Positions 31,203-40,300 of a stretch of 49,075 bases of DNA are shown here, one piece after another. The position numbers and the translations under genes are program-made. The notes under the pieces were generated by a model that was given only the letters and a program-made list of their open reading frames with translations, was not told the origin of the DNA and ran no database searches. This stretch comes from an uncultured Prevotellaceae bacterium (GTDB lineage Bacteria > Bacteroidota > Bacteroidia > Bacteroidales > Bacteroidaceae). The DNA lies in NCBI GenBank assembly GCA_902781315.1, contig CACZIT010000024.1:1-49075 (forward strand), read 5' to 3'. Each line of letters starts with the position of its first letter. Within the stretch, counting starts at the first letter, position 1.

Positions 31203-31242
31203 AAAAAAGGCATCAGAAATCTCGGTTTCTGATGCCTTTTTT
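31203..31242. terminator. Bidirectional terminator between NigD-like gene and tdh
   Basis: AAAAAAGGCATCAGAAA (31204-31220) pairs with TTTCTGATGCCTTTTTT (31225-31241). The A-run and T-run on either side let it serve both converging genes. Confidence 0.85.
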
Positions 31243-31314
31243 AGCTTGCGGATGTATAAGAAAGCGCGACAGGTCGCGTCGCTACATGATTCGGGTGGTT
31301 GCTACACCCTGATT

Positions 31315-32271
31315 CTACTTCAGCAGTCGCTTCGAGAGTTGCTCGAGCATGTCGGCCGTCATGGCGGTGATGTCGTACTGCGGCTGCCAGTCCCACTCGC
31401 TGCGGGCGGCACTGTCGTCGAGGCGGTCGGGCCATGAGTCGGCGATGGCCTGCTTCAGCGGGTCTACCTGGTACTCCATTTCGAACTCCGGACGCAGCTT
31501 CTTGATTTCGGCGAAGATGGTCTCGGGTGCGAAGCTCATGGCTGCCACGTTGAAGCCGTTGTGATGGACGAGGCGCGTGGGGTCGGCCTCCATGAGCGAG
31601 ATGGCTGCGTGCAGGGCGTCGGGCATGTACATCATGTCCATGAGCGTACCCTCCTTGATGGGGCACACGAACTTCTCGCCGCGCACGGCCGAGTAGAAGA
31701 TGTCGACAGCGTAGTCGGTGGTGCCACCGCCCGGAGGCGTCATGTAGGAGATGATGCCTGGGAAGCGCACTGAGCGTGTGTCAACGCCGTACTTATGGTG
31801 GTAGTACTCAGAGAGCAACTCTGTGGTGACCTTCGACACACCGTAGATGGTGCGAGGTCGCTGAATGGTGTCCTGCGGTGTCATCCAGTGGGGCGTCTCC
31901 GGTCCGAAGGAGCCTATGGAGCTGGGTGTGAACACGGCACACTTGTGCTCGCGGGCCACCTCGAGGATGTTGAGCAGTCCGTCGATGCCGATTTTCCAGG
32001 CCAACAAGGGTTTGCGCTCGGCCACCACTGAGAGCAGTGCGGCGAGATTGTAGATGCTGTCGATGTCATACTGACGCACCACTTCGGCAATCTGCTCACC
32101 GTTGGTGACGTCGGCGATGGCCGAGGGACCTCCGTCGCGGAGATCGCCCGTAGGTTCAGCACCAGGGATGTAACCTGCCACGACGTGCTCGGCGCCGTAA
32201 CGTTTGCGAAGTTCGCGGGTCAGTTCGCTGCCGATCTGACCTGTAGAACCAATCACTAATATATTCTTCAT
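31315..32271 (-). CDS. L-threonine 3-dehydrogenase, SDR (epimerase-like) type
   Basis: A 318-residue NAD-dependent enzyme of the extended short-chain dehydrogenase type that oxidises L-threonine to 2-amino-3-ketobutyrate. The N-terminal nucleotide motif is VIGSTGQIGSEL (5-16), the catalytic dyad is in YGVSKVTTE (YxxxK), and conserved TDH blocks include FTPSSIGSFGP and VRFPGIISY. The divergent neighbour encodes KBL, which uses its product, so together they turn threonine into glycine and acetyl-CoA. A minus-strand -7 box TAATTTTG lies at 32318-32325. Confidence 0.9.
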   Translation of the reverse strand: MKNILVIGSTGQIGSELTRELRKRYGAEHVVAGYIPGAEPTGDLRDGGPSAIADVTNGEQIAEVVRQYDIDSIYNLAALLSVVAERKPLLAWKIGIDGLLNILEVAREHKCAVFTPSSIGSFGPETPHWMTPQDTIQRPRTIYGVSKVTTELLSEYYHHKYGVDTRSVRFPGIISYMTPPGGGTTDYAVDIFYSAVRGEKFVCPIKEGTLMDMMYMPDALHAAISLMEADPTRLVHHNGFNVAAMSFAPETIFAEIKKLRPEFEMEYQVDPLKQAIADSWPDRLDDSAARSEWDWQPQYDITAMTADMLEQLSKRLLK

Positions 32272-32332
32272 ATTCGTAAATAGGTGTTAGATATTGGTTG
32301 TTTTCTTTTTTACGGCGCAAAATTACGAAAAA

Positions 32333-32361
32333 GATGAAAGATGAAAGATGAAAGATGAAAG
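32333..32361. repeat. Heptamer GATGAAA x4 in the tdh-kbl divergent region
   Basis: Copies start at 32333, 32340, 32347 and 32354. It lies about where the tdh -33 element would be placed, so copy number could alter promoter spacing; this is inference. Confidence 0.65.
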
Positions 32362-32515
32362 TTTTTTCGTTCGCTTTAACTTCTTTAACGTCTCGGAGGG
32401 TGATTTATTGAAATATATTTTGTTATTTTGCAGGAAATTAGGTGCGACCTATGTGCCTGAATACCTGAAGACGTTAAACTGTAAATCATCAATATCAAAT
32501 CGAAAATCTAACATC

Positions 32516-33703
32516 ATGTACGGAAAAATGAAGGAACATCTCGCCAACACGTTGGCCGAGATTCGCGAGGCAGGACTCTACAAGGAAGAGCGCCTCATTG
32601 AGAGCCCTCAGCGTGCAGCCATCGAGGTTGCCGGTAAGGAAGTGCTGAACTTTTGTGCAAACAACTACCTGGGCCTGAGCGACAACAAGCGCATCATCGA
32701 GGCCTCGAAGAAGATGATGGACGAGCGCGGCTTCGGCATGTCGTCGGTGCGCTTCATCTGCGGCACGCAGGACATCCATAAGCAGTTGGAGAAGGCCATC
32801 TCGGAGTATTTCAAGACCGAGGATACCATCCTCTACGCCGCCTGCTTCGACGCCAACGGCGGTGTCTTCGAGCCGCTGCTCACCGACGAGGATGCCATCA
32901 TCTCCGACGCGCTGAACCACGCTTCGATCATCGACGGCGTGCGCCTCTGCAAGGCTAAGCGCTATCGCTATGCCAATGCCGACATGCAGGACCTGGAGCG
33001 TTGCCTGCAGGAGGCTCAGGAGCAGCGTTTCCGCATCATCGTGACCGACGGCGTGTTCTCTATGGACGGCAACGTAGCCCCGATGGATAAGATTTGCGAC
33101 CTGGCTGAGAAGTACGACGCCCTGGTGATGGTCGACGAGAGCCACTCGGCAGGCGTGGTAGGCAAGACGGGCCATGGCGTGAGCGAGTTCTTCAACACCT
33201 ACGGCCGCGTGGACATCTATACCGGCACACTGGGCAAGGCCTTCGGCGGTGCACTGGGAGGCTTCACCACCGGCCGCAAGGAGATCATCGACATGCTGCG
33301 CCAGCGTTCGCGCCCCTATCTGTTCTCCAACTCGCTGGCTCCCTGCATCATCGGCGCCTCGCTCGAGGTGTTCAAGATTCTGGGCGAGAGCAACGAACTG
33401 CACGACCGCCTCGTGGAGAACGTGGAGTACTTCCGCGACAAGATGATGGCAGCCGGCTTCGACATCAAACCCACCCAGAGCGCCATCTGCGCCGTGATGC
33501 TCTACGACGCCAAGCTCTCGCAGGTCTATGCCGCCAAGCTGCAGGAGGAAGGCATCTACGTCACGGGCTTCTACTATCCCGTGGTGCCGAAGGGCCAGGC
33601 CCGCATCCGCGTGCAGATTTCGGCAGGCCACAACCGCGAACAGCTCGACAAGTGCATTGCCGCCTTCATCAAGGTGGGCAAGGAGCTCGGCGTGCTGAAG
33701 TAG
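32516..33703 (+). CDS. kbl: Glycine C-acetyltransferase (2-amino-3-ketobutyrate CoA ligase)
   Basis: A 395-residue PLP enzyme of the alpha-oxoamine synthase family. The start at 32516 (MYGKMKEHLANTLAEIREAG) gives the family length; 56 further open codons upstream lack similarity and include the AT-rich leader. Landmarks: NFCANNYLGLS, SVRFICGTQDIHKQLE, FSMDGNVAPMDKI, VDESHSAGVVG and the PLP lysine in TGTLGKAFGGALGG. It acts with the divergent TDH in threonine breakdown, or in reverse to make aminoketobutyrate. A terminator follows at 33768. Confidence 0.95.
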   Translation: MYGKMKEHLANTLAEIREAGLYKEERLIESPQRAAIEVAGKEVLNFCANNYLGLSDNKRIIEASKKMMDERGFGMSSVRFICGTQDIHKQLEKAISEYFKTEDTILYAACFDANGGVFEPLLTDEDAIISDALNHASIIDGVRLCKAKRYRYANADMQDLERCLQEAQEQRFRIIVTDGVFSMDGNVAPMDKICDLAEKYDALVMVDESHSAGVVGKTGHGVSEFFNTYGRVDIYTGTLGKAFGGALGGFTTGRKEIIDMLRQRSRPYLFSNSLAPCIIGASLEVFKILGESNELHDRLVENVEYFRDKMMAAGFDIKPTQSAICAVMLYDAKLSQVYAAKLQEEGIYVTGFYYPVVPKGQARIRVQISAGHNREQLDKCIAAFIKVGKELGVLK

Positions 33704-33767
33704 TTTTTGAGGGCAGTCCGGAGGTTTCGGGAAATACGGAAACTCCGGAATAACCAGGAAAAAAGAA

Positions 33768-33816
33768 TTCGGGCAGACACTTCTGAGGAAGCGTCTGCCC
33801 GAATAGTGTTTTTTAG
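33768..33816 (+). terminator. Terminator of kbl
   Basis: TTCGGGCAGAC (33768-33778) pairs with GTCTGCCCGAA (33793-33803), followed by TAGTGTTTTTT. Confidence 0.8.
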
Positions 33817-33842
33817 GGGGATGTGCAAATTGGGCACAGAAC

Positions 33843-33922
33843 GCCCTGAAAGGGCAGCATCACCTAGCCCAGGGCAGCGCCCTGGGTGGAAGGGCCGCAA
33901 TCAGACCGTGCCCTGAAAGGGC
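33843..33922. repeat. Dispersed palindromic repeat cluster GCCCTGAAAGGGC
   Basis: GCCCTGAAAGGGC occurs at 33843-33855 and 33910-33922. Between them lies the longer palindrome AGCCCAGGGCAGCGCCCTGG (33866-33885). It fills the convergent gap between kbl and the threonine aldolase gene. I recall similar repeats in many Bacteroidetes genomes. Confidence 0.75.
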
Positions 33923-33929
33923 AACACCA

Positions 33930-34967
33930 TTAAACTCCAAGGATGCTGCGCAGGCGGTCGATGTCCTGCTCGGTGGTGGCCCACGAGGTGACAAAGCGGC
34001 AAATCATGAGCGAGGCATCGTGAGGGGCAGGGCCCCAGAGCGTGAAGTCCACCTGCTGCTTCAGCTCATGGGCACGGGCTGTGGGCAGGAGCACGAACTG
34101 CTGGTTGGTGGGCGACTGCATGTAGAACTCGAACCCAGCCTCCTGCAACACCTGTTTCAGCTTTTCGGCCATGAGGATGGCGTGGCGCGCAATGTCAAAA
34201 TAGAGGTTGTCGGTGAACAGTGCATCGAACTGCACGCCCACCACGCGGCCTTTGGCCAGCAGCGCGCCGTGGCGCTTCACGTTGGAGAAGAAGTGCTTCG
34301 GCGCATTGCCGCGCGGAAACACCACTGCCTCGCCGCAGAGCGCGCCCACCTTCGTGCCGCCGATGTAGAACGCGTCGCAGTGGCGGGCCAGCCAGGGCAG
34401 CGAGATGTCGCTGGCAGGCGACATGAGTCCGTAGCCCAGGCGTGCACCGTCGACGAAGAGCGGCAGGTCGTGCTGGCGGCAGATGGTATACAGACGGCTG
34501 ATTTCGTCGGCCGTGTAGAGCGTGCCCATCTCCGTGGGATAGGTGATATAGACCATGCCCGGCTGGGCCACGTGGTCGCGGCTTTCGTCGGCTTCAAATA
34601 ATTGCAGATAGTCAGCCAGCGTCTGGGGCATGAGCTTGCCATCGGTGGAAGACAGGCCGATGACGCGATGGCCGCTGGCCTCGACGGCTCCGGCCTCGTG
34701 GACGTTGATGTGGCCCGTGTCGGCACTGATGACGGCCTCGCATGTGGCCAACACCGAGTCGATGACGGTGGCGTTGGCCTGCGTGCCTCCCGAGAGGAAG
34801 AACACGTCGGCATCAGGACACTGGCACACCTGACGAATCTTCCGTCGTGCACTTTCACTCCACTCGTCGAAGCCATAGGTCAGACTGGTCAGCCCATTGG
34901 TCTCAACGAGGTGCCGGAGCACTTGCGGGTGTGCTCCGTTGTTATAATCACATTCAAATGATAGCAT
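33930..34967 (-). CDS. ltaE: Low-specificity L-threonine aldolase family PLP enzyme
   Basis: A 345-residue fold-type I PLP enzyme of the beta-eliminating lyase/threonine aldolase family, cleaving L-threonine to glycine and acetaldehyde. Landmarks: the N-terminal FECDYNNGAHPQVL, FFLSGGTQANATVID (PLP phosphate-binding region), INVHEAGAVEASGH, FVDGARLGYGL (Asp against the pyridine N) and the Schiff-base lysine in YIGGTKVGALCGE. It lies next to kbl and tdh, so the region carries both known threonine-to-glycine routes. Subtle sequence distance to classical LtaE leaves related aldolases possible. Confidence 0.85.
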   Translation of the reverse strand: MLSFECDYNNGAHPQVLRHLVETNGLTSLTYGFDEWSESARRKIRQVCQCPDADVFFLSGGTQANATVIDSVLATCEAVISADTGHINVHEAGAVEASGHRVIGLSSTDGKLMPQTLADYLQLFEADESRDHVAQPGMVYITYPTEMGTLYTADEISRLYTICRQHDLPLFVDGARLGYGLMSPASDISLPWLARHCDAFYIGGTKVGALCGEAVVFPRGNAPKHFFSNVKRHGALLAKGRVVGVQFDALFTDNLYFDIARHAILMAEKLKQVLQEAGFEFYMQSPTNQQFVLLPTARAHELKQQVDFTLWGPAPHDASLMICRFVTSWATTEQDIDRLRSILGV

Positions 34968-34981
34968 TGTGTTTCAGCAAC

Positions 34982-35179
34982 TTACTGTTTGGGCATGATG
35001 AGCCACAAGACGAGATAAATGATGGTGCCGGGGAAGCCCGTAGTGAACACAGTGAGCAGCACGTAGATGAGACGTACCATGGCGGGGTCCCAATCGAAAT
35101 AGTCTGCAATACCGCCGCAGATGCCGGCGATCCAACGGTCGTTCGACCTCAAAAGTTTCTTTCCTGTTGCCATAATCAT
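34982..35179 (-). CDS. PspC domain small membrane protein
   Basis: A 65-residue protein with the PspC core: LLRSNDRWIAGICGGIADYF followed by DWDPAMVRLIYVLLTVF and a second hydrophobic segment ending LVLWLIMPKQ. PspC proteins are stress-related inner-membrane proteins, also found as single-domain forms in Bacteroidetes. Two start codons are possible (35179 or 35173, MATGKKLL). A perfect 14-bp inverted repeat ends only 6 bp before the start. It is 14 bp upstream of the ltaE start, so both may be co-transcribed. Confidence 0.88.
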   Translation of the reverse strand: MIMATGKKLLRSNDRWIAGICGGIADYFDWDPAMVRLIYVLLTVFTTGFPGTIIYLVLWLIMPKQ

Positions 35180-35184
35180 TATTA

Positions 35185-35228
35185 TTTTTGGTTGTTTCTA
35201 TGGGTATGACGCATGAAACAACCAAAAA
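35185..35228. promoter_or_regulatory. Perfect 14-bp inverted repeat before pspC-like gene
   Basis: TTTTTGGTTGTTTC (35185-35198) and GAAACAACCAAAAA (35215-35228) are exact reverse complements with a 16-nt loop. It sits between argR and the PspC gene, touching the latter's ribosome-site region. It is an operator or a leader hairpin; no T-run suited to a terminator follows on the minus strand. Confidence 0.5.
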
Positions 35229-35282
35229 GTTGCACCCGGGGGTGCTTTTTTTATTCAACAAGAACAGACCTGTGGCCCGTTT

Positions 35283-35765
35283 CTAGAAGTCTTTGATAGG
35301 CGGAATGATGGCACTGAGATCACTGATGACCTCCTCACGCTTACACCCCTCACGCGACACGATGAGAATCGTATCGTCGCCAGCCACCGTGCCCAACACA
35401 CTGGGTATGTTGGCATTGTCGATGTTGTAGGCAATGAGGCTGGCATAGCCGGGCCGTGTCTTAATGATGCCCAGGTTGCCCGAGAAGTTGAGCGAAATGA
35501 AGCCTGGACTCTCCAACATCTCGCGTGCCTTCTGGGTCGAGTGCACCCGTTTGTACATTGTTTCGTTAGGCAGTACGTAAACATACTTGCCATTCATGGA
35601 TGCTGCCTTGGCCACCTTCAGTTGCTTCAGGTCGCGACTGAGCGTGGCTTGAGTGAGCTGAAAACCTTCTTTTTTCAACTCCTGCAGCAACTGCTCCTGA
35701 TTGCCCATCTCCTTGCTCGAGATGATCATTTTCAGGGTTTCAATTCTACTAGCCTTAATTTTCAT
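35283..35765 (-). CDS. argR: Arginine repressor
   Basis: A 160-residue ArgR-type regulator. The N-terminal winged helix (about 1-70) has TLKMIISSKEMGNQEQLLQE and QLTQATLSRDLKQLKV, the ArgR DNA-reading helix. The C-terminal domain, which binds arginine and forms hexamers, has NANIPSVLGTVAGDDTILIV with the GDDT motif. The start at 35765 (MKIKASRIETL) is preferred over 35795 because the promoter at 35793-35824 begins transcription downstream of the latter. No arginine genes are in the window. Confidence 0.92.
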   Translation of the reverse strand: MKIKASRIETLKMIISSKEMGNQEQLLQELKKEGFQLTQATLSRDLKQLKVAKAASMNGKYVYVLPNETMYKRVHSTQKAREMLESPGFISLNFSGNLGIIKTRPGYASLIAYNIDNANIPSVLGTVAGDDTILIVSREGCKREEVISDLSAIIPPIKDF

Positions 35766-35792
35766 GTTGCATATACATCCTTGATTCAGTTG

Positions 35793-35824
35793 CAAAATTA
35801 GTTGTTTTCCCTCATTTGTGCAAA
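35793..35824 (-). promoter_or_regulatory. Promoter of argR
   Basis: On the minus strand TAATTTTG (35793-35800) is the -7 box and TTTG (35821-35824) the -33 element, spaced 20 bp. It decides the argR start codon. Confidence 0.7.
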
Positions 35825-35871
35825 TTTTTTTACAAATAAATCGTCGACGATGACAATATTTTTACTTTTTT

Positions 35872-35903
35872 TTTGGTTTTTCGCGCAATTTACACTAACT
35901 TTG
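35872..35903 (+). promoter_or_regulatory. Promoter of the GH28-susC-susD operon
   Basis: TTTG (35872-35875), 20 bp, TAACTTTG (35896-35903), 40 bp before the GH28 start. Confidence 0.75.
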
Positions 35904-35943
35904 CACCGATTTTTATCAATGCGCGCGCATATATAAGAGAACC

Positions 35944-37326
35944 ATGAAGAGAATCATTTTCGTACACGTCTTATTGCTCGCAGCGATTGGCGCTTGGTCA
36001 CAAAAGGTTTACGACGTGACAACCTACGGTGCACGCGGCGACGGGAAGACTGATGATGCGACAGCTATTCAGCAGGCCATCGATGCTTGCTCGGCTCAAG
36101 GCGGGGGAACCGTTTTGTTCCCTGCCAACCACATATTTCTGGCAGGTCCTGTCCAGTTGAAATCGAATATCGACCTGCGTTTAGAGGCCACAGCTGTGCT
36201 CATGGCCAATCCCGACGAAACTATCTATCAGCTGAGTGCCTTCGGCCAGAACCGCGGCGAGGGCATGCTCTGGCTGTGGGCGCAGGACGCCGAGAACATC
36301 ACCATCTCCGGCCGCGGCACCATCCACGGCAACGGCATCCGCTTCATGGGTGCCGAGCTCAGCGACTCCTACGAACTGAAACCGCTCGCCGACCCGACGT
36401 TCGACCCCCGTCCGCATGTGCTGACGCTGACGAATGTCAAGAACATCGTCATTCGCGACGTGACCATCCGTGAGGGTGCCTATTGGACGGTGCACCTCGT
36501 GGGCTGCGACGGTGCCGTGATCGACGGCATCCAGTTGCTGAACAACCTGAAGATTCGCAACGGCGACGGCATCGACCTCGACCACTCGCGCAACGTGCGC
36601 ATTGCCAACTGCTACATCACCTCCGGCGACGACTGCATCTGCCTGAAGAACCGCCGCGAGAGCGAGCAGTACGGCTCGTGCCACGACATCGTGGTGACGA
36701 ACTGCGTGATGGCCTCGCGGTCGTGCGCCATCAAGATTGGCTCGGAAAACATGGACTCCATCTACAACGTACTGTTCGACAACTGCATCATCACCCGCTC
36801 CAACCGCGGCCTGGGCATCCAGAACCGCGACGAGGGCACGGTCACCGACGTGACGTTCTCGAACATCCAGATGGACTGCCGCCTGTGGTCGGACGTGTGG
36901 TGGGGCAAGGCCGAGCCCATCTACGTGACCAGCTACCCCCGTGCCAACGGCAACCACAAGGATGCCAACTGGCGCTTCCCGAAAGGACAGATTGAAGGCC
37001 GCTGCGGCGAAGTGAGCCGCATCCGCTTCTATAATATCACCGCCACCTCGGAGAACGGCTGCTTCATCGGCGGCGACACCAAGGACAAGGTGAACAACAT
37101 CACGCTGAATAATGTCGCGCTGACCATGCGCAAGCAGACGCAGTATGCCGGTGGCCAGTACGACAAGCGCCCCTGCCGCGGCGAGGGCTTCGTCACGGGG
37201 CCTGTGCATGGCGTCTACGTGGAGCAGGCCAGCGACGTGCGTGTGGAAGGTCTGCACGTAGACTGGGGGCGTGATGCGTTCCCCAACAAAGGAGAAAACC
37301 TATTTTTTAATCAACCAAATCAATAA
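35944..37326 (+). CDS. Exported GH28-family pectinase, atypical active-site motifs
   Basis: A 460-residue parallel beta-helix enzyme. A signal peptide (1-20) is followed by the family opening VYDVTTYGARGDGKTDD. Of the four GH28 blocks, NGDGIDLD (206-213) and SGDDCICLK (227-235) supply the three catalytic Asp residues; the usual GHG block is replaced by ASRSCAIKIGSE (257-268) and the RIK block by RGLGIQN. It therefore likely acts on a pectic polymer (homogalacturonan or rhamnogalacturonan) but may have a non-standard linkage or exo-specificity (inference). First gene of an operon: susC begins 5 bp after its stop, susD follows, and a KDG-kinase-like gene lies beyond. Confidence 0.85.
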   Translation: MKRIIFVHVLLLAAIGAWSQKVYDVTTYGARGDGKTDDATAIQQAIDACSAQGGGTVLFPANHIFLAGPVQLKSNIDLRLEATAVLMANPDETIYQLSAFGQNRGEGMLWLWAQDAENITISGRGTIHGNGIRFMGAELSDSYELKPLADPTFDPRPHVLTLTNVKNIVIRDVTIREGAYWTVHLVGCDGAVIDGIQLLNNLKIRNGDGIDLDHSRNVRIANCYITSGDDCICLKNRRESEQYGSCHDIVVTNCVMASRSCAIKIGSENMDSIYNVLFDNCIITRSNRGLGIQNRDEGTVTDVTFSNIQMDCRLWSDVWWGKAEPIYVTSYPRANGNHKDANWRFPKGQIEGRCGEVSRIRFYNITATSENGCFIGGDTKDKVNNITLNNVALTMRKQTQYAGGQYDKRPCRGEGFVTGPVHGVYVEQASDVRVEGLHVDWGRDAFPNKGENLFFNQPNQ

Positions 37327-37331
37327 CTATT

Positions 37332-40300
37332 ATGCTTAAAGTACGATTCTTTAATTCACGGAAAGCCAAAAAAGCAGTGCTTTCGATGGCTCTCTTAGTG
37401 TGCAGTACGGCAGCAATGGCACAAGGCCAGGTGACGGGTGTCATCCGCGACGCGCAGGGTGAACCGCTCATCGGCGTGAGTGTCGTTGAGGCTGGAACTC
37501 AGAATGGCGTGGTGACCGATGTCAACGGCCGCTACACGCTCAACGTGAAGCGTGGCGCCAAACTGAACGTCTCTTACGTGGGCTTCGAGCCGCAGACCAT
37601 CAATGCCGGCGAGAGCATCACGCTGCAGGAGGACAACCAGTTGCTGAACGAAGTCGTCGTCGTAGGTTACGGCACGATGAAGCGCAAGGATGTCACCTCG
37701 TCCATCACCACCGTGCAGGCCAAAGACCTGAACCAGGGTGTGTTCACCGATCCCGGCCAGATGCTGCAGGGTAAGGTTCCCGGACTGGTGGTTTCTTCAA
37801 CAGCCGACCCTAACGGCTCGCCCACCATCACGCTACGTGGTGCTTCCACGCTGCGCACGGGTGCTGCCATGCAGCCTTTCTATGTAGTAGATGGCATTCC
37901 CGGTGTCGACATCTCGATGGTGGCTCCCGACGACATTGAGTCGATCGATGTGCTGCGCGATGCTACCGCAACGGCCATCTACGGTTCGAAGGCTGCCAAC
38001 GGTGTGATCATCATCACCACCAAGAACGGTGGCGAGGAGCGCACCAACGTGACCTACAACGGCTATGCTGCTTTCGACAACATCCTGAAGACCTACGACG
38101 TGGCCACGGCCAGCGAGCTGCGCCAGTATGCCAAGGACAACGGCGTGACGCTGAAGGACGGCGGTGCCGATGTCGACTGGCAGAAGGAAGTGCTCCGCAC
38201 AGGTATCAGCCACAACCACAACGTGGGCATCAGCGGTGGAAACGGCAAGACCAGCTACATGATCAGTGCCAACCTCATGAAGCGTGAGGGTGTCATCAAA
38301 ATGACGGGCATGGATCGCTTCAACGTTCGCTCGCTCGTTTCGACCAAGGTACTGAAGGACCACCTCACCCTGTCGATGGGTATCAACTCGATGTACGGCA
38401 AGCACTTCGGCGTGCCCATGGGCAACGAGGGTGCTTCAGTGCTCGACGCTATGAACTACTACTCACCCACCAACGCCATCAAGAATGCTGACGGCACATG
38501 GACGGTAGGCGCTGGTTCGAAGAACTACAACCCGCTTGCCATGATGGAAGAGAATACTTCGGAGACCATCTGGAAGCGCAACCAGTTCCTCGCCAAGACC
38601 GCCCTCGAACTTTGGAAGGGCTTCTTCTGGAATGTGAACTATTCTTGGAGCAACTACCAGAGCACCTACAGTGCCTACAACACCCGCAACTCTCAGTTCG
38701 AGGGTATCGGCAACAAGAACGGTCAGGCTACCCGCAACACCTACTTCGGCCGCGAGCAGACCTTCGAGACCTACCTGAACTACGGCTTCACGCTGGGCAA
38801 GAGCAAGATCGACCTGATGGCCGGTTACTCTTGGGAAGAGAAGAAGAACAACGACGGCTTCGGCCTCAGCGTCGAGGGCTACTACAACGACGACCTGAAG
38901 TGGTACAACATGTCGTATGCCCAGACCATCCTCGGTGTTCAGAACTCTGTTCAGAGCGGTTACGTTGAGAACATCCGCAACATTTCGTTCTACGGACGTG
39001 CCAACTATTCGTTCGACGGCCGCTACATGCTGCAGGCCACCGTGCGTCGCGACGGTTCGTCAGTCTTTGGTAAGAATAACCGCTGGGGTACATTCCCCTC
39101 TGTTTCGGCTGCATGGAACATCACCGAGGAGAACTTCATGAGAAACCAGAACCTCTTCTCGAACTTGAAGCTCCGCGCCGGTTATGGTATTTCGGGTAAC
39201 GCCATGGGCTTCGATGTCTATTCTTCTTATGCCACCTACGGTGCTTCAGGCACATTCGTGTACGACGGCAAGACTTACCGCACGTACGGCGCTACAAAGA
39301 ATGCCAACCCCGACCTGAAGTGGGAGTCAACGGGCATGCTGAACGTCGGTCTTGATTTCGGTTTCCTGAAGAACCGCATCAATGGTACTCTCGAAGTTTA
39401 TCACAAGAAGACCAAGGACCTCATCTGGAGCTATCCTGTTCCTACCACCAAGTATATCTATAGCTGGCTGGATGCCAACGTAGGCGAGATGACCAACAAG
39501 GGTATCGAGCTGACCGTGAACATCGACGCCATCCGCACGAAGAACTTCAACTGGATGACCAGCATCAACCTGTCGCACAACAAGAACACTGTCGACAAGA
39601 TGCAGAACGAGCAGTACAACACCACCAACCTCACCCAGGGCGATCCCATGGTGGCTGGTGTGTCGGCAAACGGCTGGACTCAGCGCATCATCGAAGGCGA
39701 GCCCATCGGTACGTTCTACACCTATCAGTATGCAGGCACCGTCAACGGTCGTTCGGAGTACTACGTGCTCGACGAGAACGGCAACCGCACAGGCGAGACA
39801 ACCAACAACCCGGGTCTGAAGGATCGTTCCATCACGGGTTGCGCTCAGCCTAAGCTCAACGCTGGCTGGAACAACAGCTTCAGCTACAAGAACTGGAACC
39901 TGAACGCATTCATCACCGGCGTGTTCGGCAATGACGTCTACAACGGCCCGCGCGCTCACTACAACAGCGCCCAGATGTTCTCCGATGGCAAGAACGTGCT
40001 GAAGGAGTTCCTGACCTTCCCCGCTGGCGATGCTTCGGGCTCGCTGCCCTCTGACCGCTGGATTGAGAAGGGCACCTACATCCGCCTGCAGTCGCTGTCG
40101 CTGAGCTACACGTTCCGCAACTGCTTCAACGACTGGATTCAGGACCTCACCCTCTATGGCACTGCCAACAACCTCGTCACCATCAGCAACTACAAAGGTC
40201 TCGACCCGGAGGTCAACCTCGGTGGCATCGATCCCGGTATCGACTATCGTTGGAGCCGCTATCCCCACACACGCACCTTCATGGTCGGTGTGAAGATCAA

